DNA of 64,000 bases from Mycolicibacterium aromaticivorans JS19b1 = JCM 16368 (GTDB taxonomy: Bacteria > Actinomycetota > Actinomycetes > Mycobacteriales > Mycobacteriaceae): contig NZ_JALN02000001.1 of NCBI RefSeq assembly GCF_000559085.1, forward strand, positions 930,001-994,000, in the 5' to 3' direction. The position numbers and the translations under genes are program-made. Under the pieces are notes generated by a model. The model was not told where the DNA came from, searched no databases, and was given only the letters and a program-made list of their open reading frames with translations. Positions within the stretch are counted from its first letter, which is position 1. Every line of letters starts with the position of its first letter. Below, one piece after another: positions 17,454-26,043 of this stretch.

Positions 17454-18110
17454 TCAGCGGCGTTCGAAATGCTGGTAATCGATCGGGTTGTGCCAATTGC
17501 CGCCCCAGACCCAGCCGCGATCGGAGAAAGCGCGTACCGCCGGGTCGTCGGCGTGCAACATGCCCGGGTCGGCGCGGTGACGGTCGAGATATCCCCCCGC
17601 GGTTGCCGGTTCGAGATCACCGCTTCGATCGAGGTATGGATTGAACAGTGGGTTGAGGTCGATTGCGCGGCCGTAGGCATGCAGCGACCAGGTGGTGCTG
17701 CCGGGCAGCGGCCGGCAGTTGAAGGCGGAGGTGTTGTTGTCCTCCATCGACAGTTCGTCGACGGCCCCCGGATAGTGCTGAGGTGTTTGCATCTTCGCGA
17801 TCGGATATCGCTGCCGGTGAAGGTCGGCGAAGATCGCGATCACCTCGGCCACCACGTCCCGGTGCACGACGAGCGCGCCGCGATGATCCAGCCCGTCCAG
17901 GCCGACGTAGTCCAGGTCGACGCGGCGTAGCTCGTCGGGAGCCACCGGACAACCGGGATGCCAGGTGGCTCCGAGGTCCGCCGCGGTCACCTGCTGCACC
18001 ACCGGCGCAGTGGTGCTGATCGTGGCGGTCGCCGACGACGGCTCAGCCGGGGGTGACCCGGGCGTCGGACTGCATTGCACGAGGACAGCGGCGGCGAGCG
18101 CCACCGACAA
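17454..18110 (-). CDS. Exported M15-type peptidase (D-Ala-D-Ala carboxypeptidase-like)
   Basis: About 218 residues. A hydrophobic start (VALAAAVLV) followed by a Cys-Ser and a Thr/Pro/Ala-rich stretch suggests a signal peptide, possibly a lipoprotein, although glutamine before the cysteine is an unusual lipobox. The VanY/M15 zinc site is visible: His and Asp in SLHAYGRAIDLN and the final His in DYQHFE at the extreme C-terminus. Such enzymes trim peptidoglycan stem peptides. The best start is uncertain: TTG at 18110 or GTG at 18104. It follows a small membrane protein by 15 bases and converges on the TetR gene at 16814. It is not linked to the catabolic genes. Confidence 0.82.
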   Translation of the reverse strand: MSVALAAAVLVQCSPTPGSPPAEPSSATATISTTAPVVQQVTAADLGATWHPGCPVAPDELRRVDLDYVGLDGLDHRGALVVHRDVVAEVIAIFADLHRQRYPIAKMQTPQHYPGAVDELSMEDNNTSAFNCRPLPGSTTWSLHAYGRAIDLNPLFNPYLDRSGDLEPATAGGYLDRHRADPGMLHADDPAVRAFSDRGWVWGGNWHNPIDYQHFERR

Positions 18111-18124
18111 CGCTGCCCGCGGGT

Positions 18125-18517
18125 CTACGGAGCGACCTCCGGCGCCGGCGTGCGACGTCGGGTAGCGCCCCAGAGACCGACGCCGATGCCCACCACCGCG
18201 CCGCCGAGTCCGATGATCTGCTGTCCGCGGGTGAGTTCACTGTGCACGCTGGTCCCGCCGAGCAGGTCGGCAGCGTCCGCTCCGCCCGAAGCCAGGAACC
18301 ATCCCCGGGTATTGCGGCCGCGCAATCCTGCCGACAGCAGAAGTCCGCCGATCAGCGCGTCGCGGTAGCCCATCGACCGCAGCAGCAACCGGGCCGACGG
18401 GCCCGGGTCGTTCGGCTCACCCCACAGCTTGTTGGCGCCCAGCGGGTCTGCAAGAAAGTGCACTCCGGAGGCCAGCCGGATGCTGCCCGCGATCACCGCG
18501 GCCTTGTCGATCGACAT
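18125..18517 (-). CDS. Small membrane protein, DUF4267-like
   Basis: A 130-residue protein with three to four hydrophobic stretches: the N-terminus (AAVIAGSIRLASG), RDALIGGLLLSAGL, and a C-terminal anchor (IIGLGGAVVGIGVGLWGA) before a basic tail. The segment LLLRSMGYRDALIGG is typical of DUF4267-type proteins of unknown function. The ATG at 18517 follows the upstream secreted-protein gene by 7 bases, so the two are probably co-transcribed with the M15 peptidase gene. No function can be assigned. Confidence 0.75.
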   Translation of the reverse strand: MSIDKAAVIAGSIRLASGVHFLADPLGANKLWGEPNDPGPSARLLLRSMGYRDALIGGLLLSAGLRGRNTRGWFLASGGADAADLLGGTSVHSELTRGQQIIGLGGAVVGIGVGLWGATRRRTPAPEVAP

Positions 18518-18524
18518 GTCGTTC

Positions 18525-18914
18525 CTACAGGGTCGCGGTGAACGGGCCGAGGAGCTGACAGTCCGGCGCGACGTTCTGCCCCATCCATACGGGACAGCCC
18601 CGGCCGGTCGCGACATAAGTGAAGCCCGCCTTGTAGGGCACCGAGATCACCGCGGGATCCGAACCGTGGGCCTGCGCGCAGTGCGTGACCCCGTCGGCGC
18701 CCAGCAGACACGCGACTGCTGAATAGGGGCCGCCGCCCGGCCCGCATCCTGCGAGATCCGCGGTGGCGCTGACCCCGCCGGGGCCGACAACGGGCGGCGA
18801 GAGCGTGTACGTGCACGGCGGCAGCGGTCCGGCGGTAGCAATGGGAGCAGCCACGGCAGCACCACCGAGGGCCACTGCGAACGCTGTCAAGACCACGGAC
18901 GTCGGCCGAATCAT
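18525..18914 (-). CDS. Small secreted protein of unknown function
   Basis: A 129-residue protein with a clear Sec signal (hydrophobic run near residues 7-25, cleavage likely after ATAG). The mature part is about 100 residues with six cysteines, which may form disulfides, and is rich in Gly and Pro. No catalytic motif is recognised. It is first in a likely three-gene operon with the DUF4267-like membrane protein and the M15 peptidase. Such small secreted proteins are common in mycobacteria. Confidence 0.7.
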   Translation of the reverse strand: MIRPTSVVLTAFAVALGGAAVAAPIATAGPLPPCTYTLSPPVVGPGGVSATADLAGCGPGGGPYSAVACLLGADGVTHCAQAHGSDPAVISVPYKAGFTYVATGRGCPVWMGQNVAPDCQLLGPFTATL

Positions 18915-18997
18915 GGCCGAATCCTAGATCAACTAGGTGATTCGTCGACGTGGATTGCGCGGATCGTGAGCGGTTCCCGAAGTGCAGAGATCAACGC

Positions 18998-19245
18998 ATC
19001 CGGGCGACCGCCCCACCCGCGCACGCCGACACCATCGGCTACCTCGACACCATCACCGCGCGGCCCGAGTAGCCCTTCCCAACGCCGACGCGGCGCTGTC
19101 CTACGGCTACGGCGTGTGCGATCAGATCAACTCCGGAGTGAGCGACGACTTCCAAGCGTCTATCCGATCAGCCAATCCGACCAGGAACTCTGCCCGCCGC
19201 CATCGGGCAACTGCGCCGGTCCGCCACCGCAGTCGGCGCGGCCAC
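18998..19245 (+). pseudogene. Decayed DUF732-type secreted protein gene
   Basis: Three plus-strand frames each hold a piece of one DUF732-like protein. AHADTIGYLDTITARPE (19019-19069) ends at a TAG; the next frame from 19075 gives LPNADAALSYGYGVCDQ and continues to about 19180; the third contains SDQELCPPPSGNC. The order and spacing match the D-x2-YL...VC...CP layout of DUF732 proteins, which are abundant small exported proteins of mycobacteria. No intact reading frame or signal peptide remains. This accounts for most of the 349-base gap between the genes at 18914 and 19264. Confidence 0.55.
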
Positions 19246-19263
19246 GTTCGTGGCCATGACCGG

Positions 19264-19854
19264 CTATTTGTAGCAGGGACCACCACCCGGCGGATTGCAC
19301 GGCGCCGGGCCCAGTTCGATCCAGCTCAAGTCCATCCACGGCGGCGAGAGCCAGGTTTTCGTCGGCTCGAGGAGAAAGCGCAACGGCCCACGCTCGCAAT
19401 ATGTGTCACCACTCGGCGTGACGGCACAGGTCGTGCCTTCGTGGGTGATCGACGCATGTGGTGGTAGCGCGCGCTGGGCCTGGGTCGCGGGGAATCTGAC
19501 CCCCATCGACCAGTCGTAGTGCACGGCCCGATCGCCGTCGACCCAGCCGATGTGCGACGTTCCCGGCGGGGCGCCGGCGATGTCGCCTTCGCACCCGAAG
19601 CTGCCCAACCCCCAGATCCCGCAGTTCTGCCCGGTCGGCGCCGTGAACCACACGCCGCCGGGAAGCGCGAAGCCGCCGGCATCGAGTTCGTCGTAGTACC
19701 GGATGTCGGGATACGGGTCGGGGCCCGGATCGGCCGGCGACGGGTCGGCCCAGGCCGGCACGGCAGTGCTCATTGCCGCCGCGGCGAGGCCGATGACGCC
19801 GGCAATGACGGTTCCGCGATGTGGGTTCCCGCGATCCACGACCATCCCCCTCAT
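19264..19854 (-). CDS. Secreted protein of unknown function, mce-distal
   Basis: A 196-residue exported protein: a Sec signal (VIAGVIGLAAAAMSTAVPAW, ending in ADP) and a mature domain with six cysteines, including CGIWGLGSFGC and a closing CNPPGGGPCYK. No enzyme motif is seen. The ATG at 19854 overlaps the upstream stop as ATGA, so it is the last gene of the run of exported proteins that follows the mce operon on the same strand. A role in the cell-wall side of Mce transport is possible but rests on position only. Confidence 0.75.
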   Translation of the reverse strand: MRGMVVDRGNPHRGTVIAGVIGLAAAAMSTAVPAWADPSPADPGPDPYPDIRYYDELDAGGFALPGGVWFTAPTGQNCGIWGLGSFGCEGDIAGAPPGTSHIGWVDGDRAVHYDWSMGVRFPATQAQRALPPHASITHEGTTCAVTPSGDTYCERGPLRFLLEPTKTWLSPPWMDLSWIELGPAPCNPPGGGPCYK

Positions 19855-20237
19855 GTGATACGTGGCGTGATGCCGTAGCAGGCGGCGTTGCCGACGTCGA
19901 GAGTGTTCTGGCAAATGAGGTTGCCGCGGTAAATGATTCGCACGCTCACCCAGCGTCCGGGAGCCGATTGCGGGCGCCAGTCCGCCCGGACCTGGCTGCC
20001 GTCGGGTGGCGCTCCGCGGACGCTGCGCACCGGTACCTCGGTTCGCCACGGCAGGGCCGCACCGTCGACCGCCGCCCGGCCTGTGGAGCTTTCGAACTCG
20101 ATGTTCGCCACGTGCACGTCGTCCGAGACGACCTCGTAGGTGACGACATCATCGGCGTGTGCGGTCGCAGGACTGACCCACTGCGAGAAGCCGAGCGCAC
20201 CCAGCACACCGACGATTACAGCGGAGCGCGCGCTCAC
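19851..20237 (-). CDS. MmpS-like exported accessory protein
   Basis: A 128-residue protein starting with GTG at 20237 (overlap GTGA with the gene before it). A signal or anchor helix (VIVGVLGALGFSQWV) precedes AHADD. The rest, beginning VTYEVVSDDVHVANIEF and containing LPWRTEVPV and SVRIIYRGNLICQNT, matches the layout of the MmpS fold, a small periplasmic beta-sandwich. Classical MmpS proteins partner MmpL transporters; here there is no MmpL and the gene sits at the end of an mce cluster. It may be a periplasmic adaptor. Confidence 0.7.
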   Translation of the reverse strand: MSARSAVIVGVLGALGFSQWVSPATAHADDVVTYEVVSDDVHVANIEFESSTGRAAVDGAALPWRTEVPVRSVRGAPPDGSQVRADWRPQSAPGRWVSVRIIYRGNLICQNTLDVGNAACYGITPRIT

Positions 20238-20695
20238 GGACCCACCAGGATCACAACGGTGAGGATGTAGCCCGACTCGTCGTTGATGACGCTCGTACCG
20301 AAGTCGGTGTAGGAACAGTCGGGAATCGCATTGCGCCCCTCCAACAAGACGCCTCGGACGGAATCGCCGTAATCGCGACTGGCGCCCTGCAGCGAGATCA
20401 CTTTGGCGCCGGTGATTCCGAGATCCTTGGCGACGGCCGTCGGATGGGTCGCGTCGGCCGGCACATTGTCGGCCACGTGGTTGATGTAGCCGCTGGTGGA
20501 CTGGTTGACGATGTCGGCGACGCGCGCGGCCCGAGGGTCGTAGCGCAGCGGGCCGCATGCTGACACCGCGCGTGCCGAGACCACCGCCTGATCCAAACCG
20601 GAGCTAGGGTCGGCGGCTGCCACCGCACCTTCGAACCCGTTGCCGATCAACAACATGAGTGCCGCCGCACCTACGCCGATCTGGCGTGACCACAT
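20234..20695 (-). CDS. Secreted CAP/SCP-like protein
   Basis: A 153-residue protein with a Sec signal (IGVGAAALMLLIGNGFEGA, then VAAADP). The mature part, with LRYDPRAARVADIVN, VLLEGRNAIPDC and a closing beta strand ESGYILTVVILVG, resembles the divergent CAP/SCP-like exported proteins of mycobacteria. The ATG at 20695 has an AGGGGA ribosome site eight bases upstream; an ATG at 20716 is in frame but less well placed. It lies 11 bases after the upstream gene. The active-site residues of CAP proteins are not obvious, so enzymatic activity should not be assumed. Confidence 0.62.
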   Translation of the reverse strand: MWSRQIGVGAAALMLLIGNGFEGAVAAADPSSGLDQAVVSARAVSACGPLRYDPRAARVADIVNQSTSGYINHVADNVPADATHPTAVAKDLGITGAKVISLQGASRDYGDSVRGVLLEGRNAIPDCSYTDFGTSVINDESGYILTVVILVGP

Positions 20696-20706
20696 GTCGT
20701 CATCCC

Positions 20707-21315
20707 CTATTGGCATACGTGCGACCGGTTGATCTTGCTGCCCCAGTGCTGTGCACGCGCGAAGGACGGTCCGGTGAACCACGTCGGCTGGCGAGCCGTC
20801 AAACCGTTCCCGACGTTGGACAACTGCTGCCACAGCCCGTAGAAGCTATCCCCTTGATAGATAGGGAAATACATGTCACCGGCATGGTCGTAGCTCTGTG
20901 TGAGGGCCTGAGCACGCGGAGCCAGGAAGTCCAACGCCCGGTCGATATTGGCCGTGACGATGTCGACCTGTTGAGTGACGCCGTCTGCAGCGAAGTTGCC
21001 GTTATTCCGCACGATGGTGTTGTTCAGCCTTTCGATCTGGCCCTTCAGCTCGTAGTACTGCGCGTTGAACCATTGGCACATATCCCGTTCGGCGTTGACG
21101 TCCGCGTCGGTGACGTACCTTCGGTAGTTGTCGAACGGGAATGGGAACTGCGGCTGCCAGTCGGTCGGCGTCGGCACCACGATCGGCAACGGCGTTGGCG
21201 CCTCATAGTTCTCGCTCGGATCCGCTGAAGCCGAACCGACCACTCCTGTGAGGCCGAAGCAGATGCCCGCGACGACGCCCGCGGTCAGCCGCCAGGCGGC
21301 GGCGGTAGGTCTCAT
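20707..21315 (-). CDS. Exported protein of unknown function, mce-associated
   Basis: A 202-residue protein. The N-terminus (LTAGVVAGICFGLTGVVGSA, cut likely after ASADP) is a Sec signal. A proline-rich linker (PTPLPIVVPTPTDW) leads into a helical domain with one cysteine near the middle and a C-terminal RSHVCQ. It begins 11 bases after the Mce-associated membrane protein gene. No catalytic signature is recognised. A soluble periplasmic role beside the Mce complex is inferred from position only. Confidence 0.75.
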   Translation of the reverse strand: MRPTAAAWRLTAGVVAGICFGLTGVVGSASADPSENYEAPTPLPIVVPTPTDWQPQFPFPFDNYRRYVTDADVNAERDMCQWFNAQYYELKGQIERLNNTIVRNNGNFAADGVTQQVDIVTANIDRALDFLAPRAQALTQSYDHAGDMYFPIYQGDSFYGLWQQLSNVGNGLTARQPTWFTGPSFARAQHWGSKINRSHVCQ

Positions 21316-21326
21316 CGAGCCCGTCG

Positions 21327-21953
21327 CTACTTGCCCACCGCTGCGTCGATGCCGCCGACGTCCGTGATCTGCCAATTGTTCTTGCTGTCGAGGGTGATGC
21401 TGTACGTGGCCGTGGACTGCAGGCCGTCCGGCGCCTGCATCGTCTTCGTCAGCACGCTCACGAACGCGTCGACCGTGTAGATGCCGCCGGCTTCGGAACG
21501 TACTTTGGCTGCCAACGGACGCGCTGTCGACTTCCACTGCAGCGGCGCGAGGATCTGTTGCATCGAGTCGGCGGCCTTGGTGAGTTTGTCCTTCAGCTCC
21601 GGCGACGTGCCGTTGACCAGTTTGACCTTCCACCCGTTGAAGTCTTGGTAGTCCATGTCAGCGGCGTTCACCGCGTAGTCGGAGGCGATCTCCTCGGCAT
21701 GACTCCTCGCGGCGGCAGCCCGGTCGTTGGCGGCGAGCGTTCCGCGAACATCGAGGTAGAGCCAGCCGAGCACGCCGACGGCGATCACCAGAGCCGCCAC
21801 AAGTCCCGCAAGTATCAAACCGCGCAGCGATATCGAGACGCGCCGGCCGGTCGTCGGGGCCACGTGCTCGGGCACGTCCTCTTGCGGTGGTATCGGTTCG
21901 TTGTCGTCCAACGCGCAGATATCGGCGTCGGTACGAATCTTGGTGTCGATCAT
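21327..21953 (-). CDS. Mce-associated membrane protein
   Basis: A 208-residue type II membrane protein: an acidic cytosolic N-terminus, one transmembrane helix (ILAGLVAALVIAVGVLGWLY, near residues 47-66), and an exported domain that begins RGTLAANDRAAAARSHAEEIA. This is the layout of the Mam proteins found after mceF in mycobacteria; their C-terminal domain resembles SnoaL/NTF2 folds. An AAGGAG ribosome site precedes the ATG at 21953. In M. tuberculosis, Mam proteins such as OmamA stabilise Mce complexes, so the same role is likely here. Confidence 0.88.
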   Translation of the reverse strand: MIDTKIRTDADICALDDNEPIPPQEDVPEHVAPTTGRRVSISLRGLILAGLVAALVIAVGVLGWLYLDVRGTLAANDRAAAARSHAEEIASDYAVNAADMDYQDFNGWKVKLVNGTSPELKDKLTKAADSMQQILAPLQWKSTARPLAAKVRSEAGGIYTVDAFVSVLTKTMQAPDGLQSTATYSITLDSKNNWQITDVGGIDAAVGK

Positions 21954-21993
21954 GAGGGGTCTCCTTCTGGAATGCGGTTGGGGGCGAGCCGAT

Positions 21994-22950
21994 CTAGGGA
22001 TCGGGAACGGTGACGTGCAGTGTGATCGCTCCCTCCTCCGGGATTCCCGACAGAGCGTTTGACAGGATCTGTCCGGTATCGAAATTCATCAAAGCGCCGC
22101 CGATGCCGGTGAATTGCGGGGTCAATGCCTGCGCCAGCACCTTGATGTCGGGAGACCTGGTGTCCAGAAACTTCTGGATACGGGCGAGAAAATCTTGGAA
22201 GAGCCGAATGTTGGTGGGATTGTTCGAGACGACGGTTCGCATCATTCCGACGAACGTCCCCGATACCCCCCGCCCTGCCGCTCGCACCGACGGCCCCATC
22301 TCGGTCAGCGTTGGCCCCACCCATCCCGCGTTCTGCAGCAGCGCCTGAGCGTTGTCGAGGACTTCTTGTCCTCGGCCATCCATTCCCTCGGTCATGTTGC
22401 GCAGCAACAGGCTCGCTCGGGCGAGGTTCGGCAGGACCTGTTGTGGGTCGGGAAGGGCGGCGTCGGCTTCGGCAAGTGTGCGTTTGAGTTGCCCGGGATC
22501 GAGCTGGTTGAGCACCCGCACAACGCTGGTCGCCAGCTCGGCGATCGACGGCGGTACGGTGACCGCTTCCGTCGCGATGTGCTGGCCGTCCTGCAGCACC
22601 GGACCGTGATCGGCTTGGGGAAGCAGTCCGATATAGGCCTCACCGAGTGCCGAGAGGTTGTCCAGACGCACGTTCGTGTCGACCGGAATGCGATGGTCGC
22701 GATCGACGTAGAAGTCGATGGTCGCGTCGCGGATCGACGATCGAACCGCGGTGACCTTGCCGACCGGCACGCCCCGCAGCAACACGTTCGACCCGACCAC
22801 GATCCCTTTCACCTCGGGGACCGACATCGACAGGTTGGTGCGGTCGTCCGGTGGGCCGATGTGTAGATCGAACGAATTGATATAGGCGCCGGAGCACACG
22901 ACGATTGCCCCCAACGCGCTGAACGACATCAGATTTCGAATGGCTCTCAT
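21994..22950 (-). CDS. mceF: Mce family protein MceF
   Basis: A 318-residue Mce protein with an N-terminal anchor (FSALGAIVVCSGAYINSF) and an MCE domain near residues 35-115 (VLLRGVPVGKVTAV, then LSALGEAYIGLLP). The helical C-terminal half should join the tunnel formed by the heterohexamer that carries lipids across the periplasm. It overlaps the mceE stop as ATGA and is the sixth and last mce gene, so position supports MceF. At about 320 residues it is shorter than many MceF proteins, which often have long low-complexity tails. Confidence 0.93.
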   Translation of the reverse strand: MRAIRNLMSFSALGAIVVCSGAYINSFDLHIGPPDDRTNLSMSVPEVKGIVVGSNVLLRGVPVGKVTAVRSSIRDATIDFYVDRDHRIPVDTNVRLDNLSALGEAYIGLLPQADHGPVLQDGQHIATEAVTVPPSIAELATSVVRVLNQLDPGQLKRTLAEADAALPDPQQVLPNLARASLLLRNMTEGMDGRGQEVLDNAQALLQNAGWVGPTLTEMGPSVRAAGRGVSGTFVGMMRTVVSNNPTNIRLFQDFLARIQKFLDTRSPDIKVLAQALTPQFTGIGGALMNFDTGQILSNALSGIPEEGAITLHVTVPDP

Positions 22951-23951
22951 GGTGTTGCTCCAAGGATTCGCAGCACATCCTGGACATTGCCGACCATTTC
23001 ACGGCCGTCCGGCCCCTTGATGGAGGTGATGTTTATCGCGGGGTTCTTGTCGACGGGCAGGAAGTCATTGAGGAACAGCTCCCGCCAATGTGGCGCCTCC
23101 CCTTCGACATTCCATTTGGTTTGTTGCACAGCGCCCGTCGCGTCGGCCAGGGAGTTCAGCATCGGAATCAGCCAGTACCCGCCGCTGTAGATGCTGCCGA
23201 TCGATGGCAGCACCGTGCCGATATAACCGGCCGCCTGGGTGGCACGGTCGAATCCCACCATGCCGGCGGGTGAGAGCCAGTACGAGTATGTCGACAGGTG
23301 GCGGTTCATGACATCGGCCGTCCCGGACACGCCATTGAGCATCTTGTCCACGACGTCGATGTTGTTGGACAAGTCGCCGAGATCGGCGGTGACTCGGCGG
23401 ACCATGCGGGCCAACTCGTCTCGCCGCGCCGGCGTCACCTTGTTGACACCGATGATCGAGTTCTGGATCCGCTGAATCGACCCGCTGCCCACGAAATTGG
23501 CGAGGTTGGCGATCGTGTCCTCCAGCTGTGGAGGCGATGTCGTGTTGGCCACCGGGATGCGTCCACCGGGAACGAGCGGCGCCGACCTTGGTGCGGGATC
23601 CGATGTGCCCGAGGGATCCTCCAGCGCGACATAGGTATCGCCGAGCACGGTGGACTGCTGCAACGTTGCGCGGGTGTCTGCGGGTATGACGACGTCATTA
23701 TCGATACGGGACTCGACGTCGACGTGGTCGGTCTTGAGGTTGATACGGGTGACGACACCGACTGTCTTCCCGTCCTGCACCACCTTGGCTCGATCCGGCA
23801 GGTTGAGGACACTGCTGAACTCGAACGTCACCGGATAGCCGTCACCATCGCCGCCGCCCAGTTGCGGAAGGGAATCCACGCTCATCGACGCACACGACGT
23901 CAGCAGCATCGCGCTGATGGCGATCGCCGCCGTGGCCGGGATGCCGCGCAT
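22947..23951 (-). CDS. mceE: Mce family lipoprotein MceE
   Basis: A 334-residue lipoprotein. The signal ends in a lipobox LLTSC near residue 20, the hallmark of MceE. The MCE domain follows (YPVTFEFSSVLNLPDRAKVV, QQSTVLGDTYVALEDP) and then a helical segment. It overlaps mceD as TGATG and mceF as ATGA. It should be one of six different subunits of the substrate-carrying Mce needle. Confidence 0.93.
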   Translation of the reverse strand: MRGIPATAAIAISAMLLTSCASMSVDSLPQLGGGDGDGYPVTFEFSSVLNLPDRAKVVQDGKTVGVVTRINLKTDHVDVESRIDNDVVIPADTRATLQQSTVLGDTYVALEDPSGTSDPAPRSAPLVPGGRIPVANTTSPPQLEDTIANLANFVGSGSIQRIQNSIIGVNKVTPARRDELARMVRRVTADLGDLSNNIDVVDKMLNGVSGTADVMNRHLSTYSYWLSPAGMVGFDRATQAAGYIGTVLPSIGSIYSGGYWLIPMLNSLADATGAVQQTKWNVEGEAPHWRELFLNDFLPVDKNPAINITSIKGPDGREMVGNVQDVLRILGATP

Positions 23952-25072
23952 CAGTGGTGGCTCGCTTGCATCAGCACGTACTGGAGCAGCGACACATCCA
24001 CGGCATACGGCTGTCCGTTGACGTCAGCGCAGCTGCCGGGCATCGCCGAGTTCATCGCGCCGCACAGCGCCTGCCCGTCATGGGTCGGCACCCTGAACAT
24101 CGGTGGGCGATAGGCGATGTTGAAGAAGCTGAATTGATGAGCGTTGTAGTGGTTCGCCAGATTGTTGATCCACCACGGCACCGGGTCGAAAAGACCGGCG
24201 AACGCATTCGCGTGCGGACTGAGTTTGCGCAGGGTGGCACCGGCCGTGTCCAGCGTGAGCTGGGTGGTGTCACCGAGTCTGGTCTCCAGAACAGCAACGG
24301 TTTCGATCAAGGGATTGAGGGTTCCCAGTTCGTAGGGTCCACCCGCAAGCCGTGACGCGCCGTCCACCGCCTTCGCGAGATCGGGTGTCGTCGTACGCGC
24401 ATCCAATAGCGCTTGTTTGAGCGGGCCTGACATCTCCTTGACTGCCGTGGTCAGCTCACTGAGGTTCTCCACTATCGACCCGATATCGCTGATCGACTGG
24501 TCCGGGCTGTCGAGCAATGCTGAGGTCGTGGTCAGCAGACGCCCAGCGGCCGCACCGTTGTTGTGGGTCAGCCGGTCCAGGCCCTGCACAGTGTCTTTGA
24601 TGTTGGTTGATCCGTCGGGGTTGATCGCGGCGAGAAAGGTGTTCGCGGACCCGATCACCTCGGACACTGTCTTCGGCGAGACCGAGCGCTCGAGCGGGAC
24701 GCAGCCGCCAGGTGTCAGCTGGGGTCCGCCGGAGTAGTTCCCCACCAACTCCAGAGAGCGATCGGCCAGAATCGACGGCGACCGGATCACAGCCTTCACG
24801 TCGGCGGGCAATTGCCGTCGCTCGGTCACCGAGAACACAACACGGACATTGGTGTTGCCGGCCGAGATCGCCGTCACCGTGCCGATGGGGTATCCCATCT
24901 GGGTGACCGGGTTTCCGACGTAGAGTCCGATGGTGTCGGGCATGATCGCGCAGTACGACACGGCGGACTCCCGAGACGCCGGCGAGCAGGACGACCCGAC
25001 TGTGATCATCATCGCCGCAACAACTGTCGCGAGAGCCGTACGCGCCAATCTGGGCGCCCTGATCGCCGACAT
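23951..25072 (-). CDS. mceD: Mce family protein MceD (with a second lipobox-like signal)
   Basis: A 373-residue Mce protein from the ATG at 25072, which overlaps the mceC stop as TGATG. Its N-terminus (ALATVVAAMMITVGSSCSPA) ends in a cysteine that could be lipidated, unusual for the D position where a plain anchor is common. The MCE domain shows MGYPIGTVTAI and DRSLELVGNY, and the tail ends with a conserved-looking SFFNIAYRPP segment. Together with MceE this operon may have two lipid-anchored subunits. Confidence 0.9.
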   Translation of the reverse strand: MSAIRAPRLARTALATVVAAMMITVGSSCSPASRESAVSYCAIMPDTIGLYVGNPVTQMGYPIGTVTAISAGNTNVRVVFSVTERRQLPADVKAVIRSPSILADRSLELVGNYSGGPQLTPGGCVPLERSVSPKTVSEVIGSANTFLAAINPDGSTNIKDTVQGLDRLTHNNGAAAGRLLTTTSALLDSPDQSISDIGSIVENLSELTTAVKEMSGPLKQALLDARTTTPDLAKAVDGASRLAGGPYELGTLNPLIETVAVLETRLGDTTQLTLDTAGATLRKLSPHANAFAGLFDPVPWWINNLANHYNAHQFSFFNIAYRPPMFRVPTHDGQALCGAMNSAMPGSCADVNGQPYAVDVSLLQYVLMQASHH

Positions 25073-26043
25073 CAGCAGAGACTCGTCGGCATCGGGATGC
25101 ACAGGTCGGTGGCAAGCAGCTCCGGTCGCGCGTTCTGCGCGTCCAGCACTCGCTCGATCTTCTCTCGGACCCGGCGCAATCTGGGAATGATCCTGCTGTT
25201 GTTGTCGGCCCATCGGCGGAAGCTGTCCTGCCACTCGCGTACTTTCTCGATGAACTCGTCACGATGGTTGACCCAAAAGCGGCCGAAAGGCACCAGCACG
25301 GCGTCTGAGATGTCGCCCATACCACTGAGCGCGGCACCGAATCCCTTGCCGTACAGGACGAGGGTCTGCTCGAGAATGGAGATCTTGGACACCAGTTCCT
25401 GCAGCTTGCCTCGATAGCCACTTAGTGTCTGGATGTACTCATCGGACAGGTTGAGGATCGAGGAGATCTGCCCCCGCTGACGCTCCATCGTGCTGGTCAG
25501 CGAATTGCCAGCGTCGATGACCGCGGACAGGGTCTCGACATTCGTACCCGTGAGTCCGCGCTGGATCTGGTCCAGCGAGTCGTGGATCGGTTGCGGGTCG
25601 ACATGATCGGTCACCTTGGTCGCGTCGGTCAGTGCACGCATCAGGCTGTAGGGCATCGTCACGCGCTCCTGTGGAATTGCCCTGTCCGCCAGCGGTTTGT
25701 CACCAAGCGAGATGAGGTCTACGTAGTAGCCGCCGACAATTGTGAGCATGCGAACCTGGATCTGGGAGCGGTCCCCCACAAAGGCCTCTTTCTCCACCGT
25801 CGCCCTGACCTTGATTTGAGCGGGTTCCAGCGAGAGGTCCTTGACTTTTCCGACCGGTATGCCGGCGATCCGCACCGAGTCACCGGGCCGTACCGATGCC
25901 GCATCGTCCGTGTAGAACACCACCATCTTCTCGCCGGGCGGGCTGATGTAGAGCAGTGCCGCCGTCAACCCCAGGACCAGAAGCAGAGCGAGCGTCGTCA
26001 CGCCCCAGAACATGGAACTCCGAAGTAGCTTCAGCGGTTGCAC
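25072..26043 (-). CDS. mceC: Mce family protein MceC
   Basis: About 323 residues from the GTG at 26043, a start chosen because it overlaps the mceB stop by 13 bases; a later ATG at 26013 is possible. A membrane anchor (GVTTLALLLVLGLTAALLYI) is followed by the MCE domain (VRIAGIPVGKVKDL, TIVGGYYVDLI) and a long coiled-coil-prone helical region. The charged C-terminus has the sequence RLRRVREKIERVL. It is the third mce gene. Confidence 0.9.
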   Translation of the reverse strand: MQPLKLLRSSMFWGVTTLALLLVLGLTAALLYISPPGEKMVVFYTDDAASVRPGDSVRIAGIPVGKVKDLSLEPAQIKVRATVEKEAFVGDRSQIQVRMLTIVGGYYVDLISLGDKPLADRAIPQERVTMPYSLMRALTDATKVTDHVDPQPIHDSLDQIQRGLTGTNVETLSAVIDAGNSLTSTMERQRGQISSILNLSDEYIQTLSGYRGKLQELVSKISILEQTLVLYGKGFGAALSGMGDISDAVLVPFGRFWVNHRDEFIEKVREWQDSFRRWADNNSRIIPRLRRVREKIERVLDAQNARPELLATDLCIPMPTSLC

